DNA of 64,000 nt from an uncultured Pelagibacteraceae bacterium (GTDB lineage Bacteria; Pseudomonadota; Alphaproteobacteria; Pelagibacterales; Pelagibacteraceae), in assembly GCA_902565935.1 (NCBI GenBank), contig CACFGT010000005.1, positions 1-64,000 of the forward strand. Reading direction: 5' to 3'. The notes beneath the pieces are model-generated. The model ran no database searches. It was not told where the DNA came from and saw only the letters and a list, made by a program, of their open reading frames with translations. The position numbers and the translations under genes were made by a program. This document shows positions 7,838-15,008 of the stretch, one piece after another. Each line of letters begins with the position of its first letter. Positions within the stretch are counted from its first letter, which is position 1.

Positions 7838-9094
7838 ATGAAAAAGTTATTGTCATTAATTTTTGGTTTAACATTCTTAATGAGTGTGAGTTCGCACTCT
7901 GAGGAAAAGCTAACAATTGAAAAACAGTTAGTTGGAATTGTTGGAGCAATTTCTGGAACAGTTAAAACCGAAACAAGAGAATTAAAAGCTGGAGACAAAA
8001 TTTATTTAAACGAAACAATTGTCGCTGGAGCTGGTTCAGGCACACAAATTTTACTTTTAGATCAATCTACATTTACTATTGGTGAAGATTCAGAAGTTGT
8101 AATGGACACATTTATTTTTGATCCAGCAACTAATGATGGAAAAATTGTTGCAAGTGTAAAACAAGGAAGTTTAAAAGTTATCTCAGGTCTTATTAGTAAA
8201 AAAAATCCTGACAGTTTAACAGTAGAAGTTCCAGAAGGAACACTGGGTTCAAGAGGAACTGAGTTTCAAACAATTGTCTCAAAAGGAAAAACAGATACTT
8301 TACTAATCGGTCCTGGAAAAAATAATACACTAGGAATGAGACCTGGTGCAGTTCTTGTTGGAAATAAACTTGGTTCAACTTTACTAGATAATCCATACAG
8401 CATGACTTCTATGACTAAAGGCAAAGCACCTGGTCAAGCAAAAAAGATAACAAAAAATCAGTTAAAGAAATTTAATAAAAAAATGAAAGCTTTAAGAGTT
8501 GCTAAACTTTCTCCAAGTGAAACAAAAACTGAGAGAAAAGCTTTAAAAAAACAATTAAAGAAAGAATTAAAATCTTTAGGTTTTGAAAAAGAAGAAATTA
8601 AATCAATCATCAAAGAAAATATTCAAAAAGATAAAGAGAAGAAAGTTGCAATCAAAAAAGACAGAGCTGAGAAAAAGAAAAAAGCTAAAGCTGAAAAGAA
8701 AAAAGCTAAAAAGAAAAAAGGTAAAGCTGAAAAGAAAAAAGGTAAAAAGAAAAAAGCTAAAGCTGAAAAGAAAAAAGGTAAAAAGAAAAAAGTTGTAAAG
8801 AAAAAAGAAACTAAAAAGAAAGCAACTAAGAAAAAAGCAACTAAAAAGAAAGCAACTAAGAAAAAAGCTACTAAAAAGAAAGCAGTGAAGAAAAAGCCAG
8901 CTAAGAAGAAAAAAGCTGTGAAGAAAAAACCTGCTAAGAAAAAGAAAAAAGCTGTTAAGAAAAAACCTAAGAAAAAGAAAAAAGTAGTTAAGAAAAAACC
9001 TAAAAAGAAAGTGGCTAAGAAGAAGAGAGTAGTTAAAAAGAAAAAAGCTGCTAAGAAAAGAAAAGCTAAGAAGAAGAGAAGAAAGAAGAAGTAG
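7838..9094 (+). CDS. Secreted FecR-domain protein with a long lysine-rich tail
   Basis: FecR-domain proteins sense or organise the periplasm and often sit beside CHASE2 receptors. I prefer the ATG at 7838 over the track start at 7799, because MKKLLSLIFGLTFLMSVSS is a normal signal peptide while the extension would bury it. The FecR fold runs over about residues 35-170 (IVGAISGTVKTET, LNETIVAGAGSGTQILLLDQ, EGTLGSRGTEF). From about residue 225 the protein becomes basic, and the last 150 residues or so are almost pure Lys with Ala, Val, Thr and Pro, resembling histone H1-like tails. Such a polycation on an exported protein is odd; it might bind surface polysaccharide, LPS or DNA. That role is speculation. 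Confidence 0.87.
   Translation: MKKLLSLIFGLTFLMSVSSHSEEKLTIEKQLVGIVGAISGTVKTETRELKAGDKIYLNETIVAGAGSGTQILLLDQSTFTIGEDSEVVMDTFIFDPATNDGKIVASVKQGSLKVISGLISKKNPDSLTVEVPEGTLGSRGTEFQTIVSKGKTDTLLIGPGKNNTLGMRPGAVLVGNKLGSTLLDNPYSMTSMTKGKAPGQAKKITKNQLKKFNKKMKALRVAKLSPSETKTERKALKKQLKKELKSLGFEKEEIKSIIKENIQKDKEKKVAIKKDRAEKKKKAKAEKKKAKKKKGKAEKKKGKKKKAKAEKKKGKKKKVVKKKETKKKATKKKATKKKATKKKATKKKAVKKKPAKKKKAVKKKPAKKKKKAVKKKPKKKKKVVKKKPKKKVAKKKRVVKKKKAAKKRKAKKKRRKKK
8640..9091 (+). repeat. Imperfect lysine-codon repeat tract (purine-rich)
   Basis: Within the FecR gene the coding strand is a mosaic of short repeats such as AAAAAGAAAAAAGCT and AAGAAAGCAACT, almost all A and G. It encodes KKKAK, KKKAT, KKKAV and KKKPAK units. 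Such tracts expand and shrink by slippage, so length variation between strains is expected. Several ORF-track lines here are only shadows of it. Confidence 0.85.
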
Positions 9095-9148
9095 TTAACA
9101 GTCCTTAACTCTTATTTACTTTATTAGAATTAAATATAAATTTGTTTT

Positions 9149-11203
9149 GTGAAAGCTTTTTTGCAAAAATATACAAATTATTTAATTTTTTTGTTGATCC
9201 TATTATTGTTAATTACTTTAAAAATTATTAATCCACCTTTTATCAAGTCAGTCTCGTATTTAAGTTTTGATTTATATCAAAAAATATTTGCAGAAAAAAA
9301 AGATAGTGAAGTTGTTATTATTGATATTGATGAAAAAAGTTTAGGTAAATTTGGACAGTTTCCATGGAACAGAAATGTTTTTGCAAAAATACTTGATCAA
9401 CTTAATACTTCCAATCCAAAGGCAATAGGTTTCGATATTTTTTTCACTGAAAAGGATAAACAATCTCCTGAGGAAATTATTAAATCATATAATTTGATAC
9501 CATCTGATGTAGCAGATCTTCAAAAATTAAAAGGACCTGATGATGTTTTTTCAGAAAAATTGAAAGAGTTAAAAACTGTAATTGCAGTTTTAGGAAGTAA
9601 TGTGCCCTCACATTCAAATTATGATCGTAAAGCAAAAGCAAGATTTTTGTCAAAAGGTGGGGATCCAAAACAATTTACATACTCTTATCCTTTTTCAATT
9701 GGGTCTCTTGAGAAATTAGAGAAGAATGTTACAGGATTAGGTTCAATATCTTTTTTAGATCAATTAGATGGGATCATAAGATCTTTACCATTAATTGTTC
9801 AATTTAATAAAAAAATATATCCAACTATGGGATTAGAAATGGTTCGTGTTGGATCTAAACAAAAAAATATTTATGTAGAACTCAATGAAGTTGGAATTAA
9901 AAGAATAAGCGCAAGACCATATAAAGTAGACTCAGATCCTAATGGAATTATTTGGATTAAATATAAACGGTCAAATAAAAATCAGTACATCTCTGCAGGT
10001 GATGTTTATGATGGAAAATTTCAATCTGATTTTTTTCAAGATAAGTATGTTTTAATTGGTGCTTCAGCACAAGGACTTTTCGATCTTGTTAAAACTCCAT
10101 TAGGAGTGACTATACCTGGAGTAGAAGTTCATGCTAATGTTATAGAAAATATTTTAGATCAGTCTTATTTAATAAGAAATCCGAACACTTATATTTTTGA
10201 ATTATTATTTTCTATAATTGTAGCCTTAATTACATTTATTTTGTCTCAAAAAATTAAACCAAAATATAGCTTGTCTATCTTTTTTGGAAATATTTTAGCA
10301 ATCATAATTATTGGATTTTCTATTTATAAATTTAGATCTGAATTAGTTGATATGAGTTATCCAATATTTATTGTCACTTTAACATTTTTAACAGGGCTTT
10401 ATTTTAGATTTATAGAAGAAAACAAAATTGCTTTAGCTAATTTACAAAAAGAAGCAAAATTATTAAAAGAAAGAGAATTAGCAGCTGGGGTTCAAAAAAG
10501 TTTGTTCCCAGATATCTCAAAATTTGAGAACTTTATTTTTGCAAAAAATGTACCTGCCAGAGATGTTTCAGGAGATTATTTTGATGTAGTGAGAGCTACA
10601 CCTGAAGAATATTTTTTCACTTTAGCCGATGTGTCTGGAAAAGGTGTCAAAGCAGGTATGTATATGGCAAAAGCATCCTCAATATTTAGAACGCTTACTA
10701 ATTTAAAATTTCCATTAGAAAAAGTTGTTTTTGGCGTTAATAATGAATTGGTTGAAGCTAAATTTAAAGGAATGTTTGTTACAGCTGTATTTGGAAAATT
10801 AAATATAAAAACTGGTGAATTAGTTTTTATAAATGCTGGTCATGAGAGCATTTTGACTTTTGATCAAAATAAAAACTATGAATACATTAAATCAGATATG
10901 CCACCCATTGGAATTGTAAAATATTTTACAGAGTCGATGGTAAAATCAAATACTATAAATTTAAAAGATAAAACTTTTGTAGTTTATACTGACGGTGTGA
11001 CAGAAGGTTATTTAAAGAATGGTGAAGAATTAGGTGCAGAAGGAGTACAAAAAATCATAGACGGTATGTCAGAAGTAACGCCAAAAACTATTGTAGAGTC
11101 TATTGAGAAGGAACTAAATTGGGGGGCCGAAAAGTTAAGAGATGATATTACTTGTATGGCAATAAATATCGCTAACACAGATCTGATAAAAAAGGCGAAA
11201 TAA
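9149..11203 (+). CDS. CHASE2 sensor-SpoIIE/PP2C phosphatase
   Basis: A membrane-bound phosphatase of 684 residues starting at GTG. One N-terminal helix (about 9-29) is followed by an extracytoplasmic CHASE2 domain (about 35-335, with VVIIDIDEKSL and FPWNR typical of the family). Three closely spaced transmembrane helices follow (about 345-420), then a short coil and a PP2C/SpoIIE domain (about 450-675). The metal-site motifs are intact: VSGDYFD, LADVSGKG, VYTDGV and RDDIT. CHASE2 is more often attached to cyclases or kinases. With the Amt-PP2C fusion this gives two sensors able to act on the two STAS proteins. The signal sensed is unknown. Confidence 0.92.
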   Translation: MKAFLQKYTNYLIFLLILLLLITLKIINPPFIKSVSYLSFDLYQKIFAEKKDSEVVIIDIDEKSLGKFGQFPWNRNVFAKILDQLNTSNPKAIGFDIFFTEKDKQSPEEIIKSYNLIPSDVADLQKLKGPDDVFSEKLKELKTVIAVLGSNVPSHSNYDRKAKARFLSKGGDPKQFTYSYPFSIGSLEKLEKNVTGLGSISFLDQLDGIIRSLPLIVQFNKKIYPTMGLEMVRVGSKQKNIYVELNEVGIKRISARPYKVDSDPNGIIWIKYKRSNKNQYISAGDVYDGKFQSDFFQDKYVLIGASAQGLFDLVKTPLGVTIPGVEVHANVIENILDQSYLIRNPNTYIFELLFSIIVALITFILSQKIKPKYSLSIFFGNILAIIIIGFSIYKFRSELVDMSYPIFIVTLTFLTGLYFRFIEENKIALANLQKEAKLLKERELAAGVQKSLFPDISKFENFIFAKNVPARDVSGDYFDVVRATPEEYFFTLADVSGKGVKAGMYMAKASSIFRTLTNLKFPLEKVVFGVNNELVEAKFKGMFVTAVFGKLNIKTGELVFINAGHESILTFDQNKNYEYIKSDMPPIGIVKYFTESMVKSNTINLKDKTFVVYTDGVTEGYLKNGEELGAEGVQKIIDGMSEVTPKTIVESIEKELNWGAEKLRDDITCMAINIANTDLIKKAK

Positions 11204-11276
11204 CTTATTCTTTTAAACCTATTTTGAGTACATATTTGTACTAATTAATTCATTTTTATGCGAAAAATATATTTTT

Positions 11277-13637
11277 ATGAAAAATTTTAATAAGATTATG
11301 CAAAGAATATTTAAAGGAGTAATTGAACCTAAAATATTTTTAATTTTATTTGCATTTCTCTTTTCATCTCTAGTTTTTGCGGCTTCTTTGACAGTTACAT
11401 TTTTAGATGGAAGAATACCTTCCCACAACAACAGTAACTGTTTTAGTTCAGATGGGTTCAATGATAATTTGGTAAGAGACTCAACAGAACAACCGCAAGA
11501 TGTTGTATTTAGTACTGATGGTCTAATAGTTTTTACAACAAATTTTAGTCAAAGGAGCAAAGGGCAAGGTAATCTTTCTATGAATAGGCTTAGTAGACCT
11601 TTTGATATGACATCAGTTAGAAGAGATAATGGAGATTTAAGTTGTGATGCTATTGACTCTTTTAGAGTTAATGAAAGCATTGGGTTTCTGCTTTTAAGAC
11701 ATCAATTAATAGGCATAAATATCGTAGATAATGGTACAAAATTTTTTATATCGGCTGATAACGGTAATATTGCTAGATTTGATTTAAGCGTAGCAAATGA
11801 ATTTTCAACAAGAACTTTTGTTAATGTTCTTTCTACCTCTGGAACTGAAGACAATTTTGCATTAAGTACAGATGGTACAAAACTTTTTACAATAAATGAT
11901 ACTAATAACGCTCCAGTCGTTACTACTTATAGTTTACCAGGACCTTTTGATATTTCTTCTAAAACACAAATACATCAAGTGGATTTAATGACAATTGGTG
12001 TAGAAGATGAAACTGGTAATGATAGGGGGGACGATATTGAGTTTACTAAAACAGGAAATGCCATGTTTGTTTTAATCTCAAATGATACAGAAAGTGGTGA
12101 CAGTGGTAGTCCAAGGCCTAACAGTTATATCTACCAATATAGTTTAGGAAAAAATTTTGACGTATCAACAGCTTCGCTTATTGGAAGGCACCAACTCAAC
12201 GGTTTTGGTAATGTACCGGCAGGTAGAGAAGGTACTGGTCAGCCAAGAGGATTTTCTTTTTCAGCTGATGGAATGAGAATTTATATAGTACAAGAACAAA
12301 ATGGTGCTGGTGTAGATCAAATCAATTCATTCCAATTAGAATGTCCTTATGGTCTGGTTGCTTGTGTGTCAGAACCAAATGCAATTATTGGTTCTCAAGT
12401 CGAATTAGCTAAACAAAATATTGCTTTAAATATTTCTACAATTTTTAAAAGATTTGAGTGGATTAAAAGAAATAGAGATCAAGAAGATCTTACGAGCCAT
12501 AACATAAATTTAAATTATCCTAACCCTTTATTAGAGGCTCTAGCAATGAACCTTGAACCAAAAGCAAAAAAAACTATAGCATCTCTAGTGAGTAAAAATC
12601 AAAAAAATAAGAAAAAATCTAAATGGTCCTCTTGGAGTTTAGGAGATATTTATATTGGTAACTTTGAAAAATTAGGATTTGAAAAAGCAAAAAGCATTAA
12701 GGCAAAAGGACTTACAGTAGGAGCAGATAGAAAGCTTGGAGAAAATAAATTTTTTGGCTGGGCTATACGATATGGAGATAATAAATCAAATATTTATACC
12801 TCTCAACAAAATACAGAAATGGAGTCGTTAACATTTAATTTATATGGAATTACGCCAACTAAAGATAACAAATATATAAATGCAGTGGTAGGTTTAAGTG
12901 CCTTAAGAATTGATAGTATTTATTTAGGAAAGATATCTGGACGTAGAAATGGAAAGCAAGCTTTTTCAACAATAAATTTCAGAACAAAAAATCATTATGG
13001 CAAATTAAATATTACCCCATCTGGAAAACTCACTTACGGGATTACAAGACTATCTGACTATACTGACTTTATAAGTATGACAATAAACCCATCTACAACT
13101 GATGTAATATATGACTCAGATACTTTTGAAAGTGGAGAGTTAGCAGCAGGTATATTATTTGAGTCAGAGGAATTTAAAACTGAGTGGGGTACTATCCGTC
13201 CAATGGGAGCAATAGATTTTATTTATGACTTTACTTCTGATATTCATTACAATTATTCCTATTCAGGTTCCAGTGAAGTGAATCAAGATACTATTACCGG
13301 TGCTTATTCTAAAAGAAACTTAAGAACTACCATTGGTTTTGAGGCTATATACATTGATGGTTATACTCTTTCTCCTATTTACGAAAAAGTTTCTAAAATA
13401 GAGGAAGGAAAGATTAGAGAAACTATTTCAGAGACATTTATAATAAAGCTTAGTCGGACAAAAGAGGAAAACAATAGTAGTTTTGCATTAAATTTCGATC
13501 CATTTTCAGATAAGCCTGCTAATTTAAGTTATACAAAAAAAATTAACAGTTTAGATATTAAATTAAATTCAAATTATTTTGGATTTAACAATAGTGTTGA
13601 TTATTTTACAAATTTTGAAATCTCAGGAACTTTTTAG
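11277..13637 (+). CDS. Autotransporter-like surface protein (propeller-like passenger, C-terminal barrel)
   Basis: An exported protein of 786 residues, family not recognised by name. The N-terminus has a signal sequence ending near FAASL. Residues about 60-370 carry at least five blade-like repeats built around a DG-x-x-x-F/I core (VVFSTDGLIVF, FALSTDGTKLF, IEFTKTGNAMF, FSFSADGMRIY), which suggests a beta-propeller or similar passenger. After a helical linker the last 330 residues look like a beta-barrel and end in Phe, as autotransporter barrels do. A 6-bp inverted repeat (AGTACA-tatt-TGTACT) lies at 11227-11242 upstream. Its last 15 bases overlap grxC on the other strand. It may be an adhesin or a target of the signalling cluster; this is inference. 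Confidence 0.7.
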   Translation: MKNFNKIMQRIFKGVIEPKIFLILFAFLFSSLVFAASLTVTFLDGRIPSHNNSNCFSSDGFNDNLVRDSTEQPQDVVFSTDGLIVFTTNFSQRSKGQGNLSMNRLSRPFDMTSVRRDNGDLSCDAIDSFRVNESIGFLLLRHQLIGINIVDNGTKFFISADNGNIARFDLSVANEFSTRTFVNVLSTSGTEDNFALSTDGTKLFTINDTNNAPVVTTYSLPGPFDISSKTQIHQVDLMTIGVEDETGNDRGDDIEFTKTGNAMFVLISNDTESGDSGSPRPNSYIYQYSLGKNFDVSTASLIGRHQLNGFGNVPAGREGTGQPRGFSFSADGMRIYIVQEQNGAGVDQINSFQLECPYGLVACVSEPNAIIGSQVELAKQNIALNISTIFKRFEWIKRNRDQEDLTSHNINLNYPNPLLEALAMNLEPKAKKTIASLVSKNQKNKKKSKWSSWSLGDIYIGNFEKLGFEKAKSIKAKGLTVGADRKLGENKFFGWAIRYGDNKSNIYTSQQNTEMESLTFNLYGITPTKDNKYINAVVGLSALRIDSIYLGKISGRRNGKQAFSTINFRTKNHYGKLNITPSGKLTYGITRLSDYTDFISMTINPSTTDVIYDSDTFESGELAAGILFESEEFKTEWGTIRPMGAIDFIYDFTSDIHYNYSYSGSSEVNQDTITGAYSKRNLRTTIGFEAIYIDGYTLSPIYEKVSKIEEGKIRETISETFIIKLSRTKEENNSSFALNFDPFSDKPANLSYTKKINSLDIKLNSNYFGFNNSVDYFTNFEISGTF

Positions 13638-13883
13638 TAAATCTTGAAGTTTATTTTCTTTTTCTAAAGCTCTAACTTCATCATAACCACCAATGTGTTG
13701 ATCATCAAAAAATATTTGTGGAATAGTTCTTTTACCGTTTGCTTTTTTAATCATTTCATCCATAGCCCCATCAACTGTTGCAATATTGATTTCATTGTAA
13801 CTAGCGTTGTTTCTAGTTAATAATCTTTTTGCAGCATCACAATAATTACATAATGGACCTGTGTAGATAGTAATTTTTTTCAT
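13623..13883 (-). CDS. grxC: Glutaredoxin 3
   Basis: A small thiol-disulphide oxidoreductase (86 aa) that uses glutathione in the cytoplasm. The active-site motif CNYC lies at residues 12-15, the TIPQIFF cis-proline segment in the middle and the GGYDEV glutathione-binding loop after it, all as in GrxC. The usual family motif is CPYC; Asn replaces Pro here. It overlaps the 3' end of the convergent autotransporter-like gene by 15 bases and follows the DUF2805 gene by 3 bases on the same strand. Confidence 0.94.
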   Translation of the reverse strand: MKKITIYTGPLCNYCDAAKRLLTRNNASYNEINIATVDGAMDEMIKKANGKRTIPQIFFDDQHIGGYDEVRALEKENKLQDLLKSS

Positions 13884-13886
13884 ACT

Positions 13887-14183
13887 TTATAAGTAATCAC
13901 TTTTTTTTAATTTACTAGATAATTGTTTTCGAGAATACTCAAATTTTTTTCTGTGTTTAATACTTTTTTCATGAACTCTTTTTCTCCATAATCTAAATGA
14001 TGAGGGTTTAAGAGTTCGTCTCATAATTTTTATAACAGCAGATTCTGAGTAGCCGGTCTTTTTTTTGATTTCCTCAAAAGTAATCCTGTCTGCCCAAGCT
14101 GCCCATATGACCCAATCTGGACTTTCCAGATTTGGCTCTGGATTCTTGACTTTGGTAATTGGCCTGTGACCTTTTTTTTTCAT
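13887..14183 (-). CDS. DUF2805 / TIGR03643 family protein
   Basis: A conserved small protein of unknown function. The track start at 14210 is a TTG; the ATG at 14183 is better because it has an AAGGA ribosome-binding site and gives MKKKGHRPI, the usual beginning. The core (DWVIWAAWADRITFEEIKKKTGYSE) resembles a helix-turn-helix, followed by the basic segment MRRTLKPSSFRLWRKRV that marks the family. Nucleic-acid binding is plausible but not shown. It forms a likely two-gene unit with grxC. Confidence 0.82.
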   Translation of the reverse strand: MKKKGHRPITKVKNPEPNLESPDWVIWAAWADRITFEEIKKKTGYSESAVIKIMRRTLKPSSFRLWRKRVHEKSIKHRKKFEYSRKQLSSKLKKSDYL

Positions 14184-14206
14184 AAATCCTTTATATTTGA
14201 AAAAAA

Positions 14207-14266
14207 TCAATAATGCATTTTTTTTAGGATCTGATATATTAGAATCTGATAGTCCTTCTTAGCCAT
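14207..14266 (-). CDS. Possible 19-codon leader ORF ahead of the DUF2805 gene
   Basis: A very short ORF beginning MAKKDYQIL, with a good Shine-Dalgarno (GGGAG, six bases before ATG), ends 24 bases before the DUF2805 start. Its ribosome site and start codon lie in the loop of an inverted repeat, so folding could affect translation. It could equally be chance or a gene remnant. Confidence 0.3.
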   Translation of the reverse strand: MAKKDYQILIYQILKKMHY

Positions 14267-14303
14267 CTTTAGCTCCCGGTTTTTAAGGACTATCTTTTTT
14301 TTT
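14248..14303 (+). promoter_or_regulatory. Stem-loop with T-run in the leader of the lysE-family gene
   Basis: GATAGTCCTT (14248-14257) and AAGGACTATC (14285-14294) form a perfect 10-bp stem with a 27-base loop. A nine-T run follows directly and the ATG of the exporter comes next. A TATATT at 14235-14240 would start a transcript close to the first arm, so this looks like an attenuator or leader element rather than the terminator of an upstream gene. A direct repeat ATCTGATA (14229 and 14244) overlaps it. I cannot match it to a riboswitch class. Confidence 0.5.
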
Positions 14304-14918
14304 ATGCTCCCCTTAGATTTTTTCCTTTTTTTGCAGATTATAATCTTTTTATTTATCACACCCGGAACACCTCGAGTTGTTATTGTATCTTACTCAATGA
14401 ATTATGGTGTTAAAAATTGTATTTGGACTGCTTTAGGAGACATTACTGCAAATTTATTTCAAGCAACTTTAGTAATCTTTGTTATTGGAACTTTTTTGTC
14501 AGATAATCCTGGATTTTTAAATTTATTTAAATGGTTAGGAGTGTTGTACTTAGTTTATTTAGCTTATGACGTGTACAAATCTTCACCTAAAGATGTAAAT
14601 TCAAAAAAAATTACAACAAAAAGTATTTTTTCTTTTTTTAAAGATGGTTTCTTAGTTGCAGGTACAAGTCCAAAGGCATGGTTGTTTTTTCCGTTAATAT
14701 TTCCTCAATTTATTGACTTTAATGCCAACTATGTTGTGCAATTTTTTATTTTGATTACAACGTATGTTGTTTTAGATTTTATTTCTTTAATTGGTTATGC
14801 ATTACTCGCACAAAAACTAATAACTTGGATAAAAGCAAATCCTAAAACAATTAATACAATCTCAGCGAGTGTTTTAGTAATAATAGCTTTAATTATTATT
14901 GTAACACAACAATATTAA
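14304..14918 (+). CDS. LysE/RhtB-family amino acid exporter
   Basis: An inner-membrane protein of 204 residues with about six hydrophobic segments, fitting the LysE/RhtB exporters for amino acids and related metabolites. The N-terminal segment FITPGTPRVVIVSYSMNYG matches the family's TPGPN-type motif (here TPGTP), and a second conserved part lies at GFLVAGTSPKAWLFFPLIFPQF. The substrate is not deducible. Its start codon directly follows a stem-loop with a T-run, so expression may be controlled by attenuation. A second LysE-type gene occurs at 42.5 kb. Confidence 0.88.
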   Translation: MLPLDFFLFLQIIIFLFITPGTPRVVIVSYSMNYGVKNCIWTALGDITANLFQATLVIFVIGTFLSDNPGFLNLFKWLGVLYLVYLAYDVYKSSPKDVNSKKITTKSIFSFFKDGFLVAGTSPKAWLFFPLIFPQFIDFNANYVVQFFILITTYVVLDFISLIGYALLAQKLITWIKANPKTINTISASVLVIIALIIIVTQQY

Positions 14919-14944
14919 TGCATGCCCAAAGTAGTTTTTGCCTC

Positions 14945-14973
14945 TTGCAATGTTTCTAAATTATTTATTTAAT
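14945..14973 (+). promoter_or_regulatory. Promoter of the first branched-chain amino acid-type ABC operon
   Basis: TTGCAA, a 17-base spacer and TTTAAT lie 35 bases before the binding-protein start. The spacing is ideal and the same -10 (TTTAAT) recurs before the potD-like gene. The predicted start site falls inside a perfect palindrome at 14976-14995. Confidence 0.55.
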
Positions 14974-14975
14974 TA

Positions 14976-14995
14976 GTTATTAATTAATTAATAAC
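14976..14995. promoter_or_regulatory. 20-bp perfect palindrome at the predicted transcription start
   Basis: GTTATTAATTAATTAATAAC reads the same on both strands and sits between the predicted -10 box and the AGAAGGA ribosome site of the substrate-binding protein gene. Its position suits a repressor operator or a 5' mRNA hairpin. Pure A/T content in the centre makes chance less surprising, but the GTTAT ends are exact. Confidence 0.5.
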
Positions 14996-15008
14996 AGAAG
15001 GAAATAAA

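Noticed and set aside
8583-8798. Lysine/leucine-rich ORF overlapping the FecR gene
   Set aside because: It is an alternative frame of the lysine-codon repeats, produced by the low-complexity A/G tract.
8640-9091. Repeats considered as a CRISPR array or satellite
   Set aside because: Units are short, irregular and encode KKKA-type peptides in frame with a secreted protein; there are no spacers.
14248-14303. Known riboswitch class in the lysE leader
   Set aside because: I could not match the loop to a class I know (glycine, SAM, preQ1, guanidine or lysine types); only a stem-loop with T-run is claimed.
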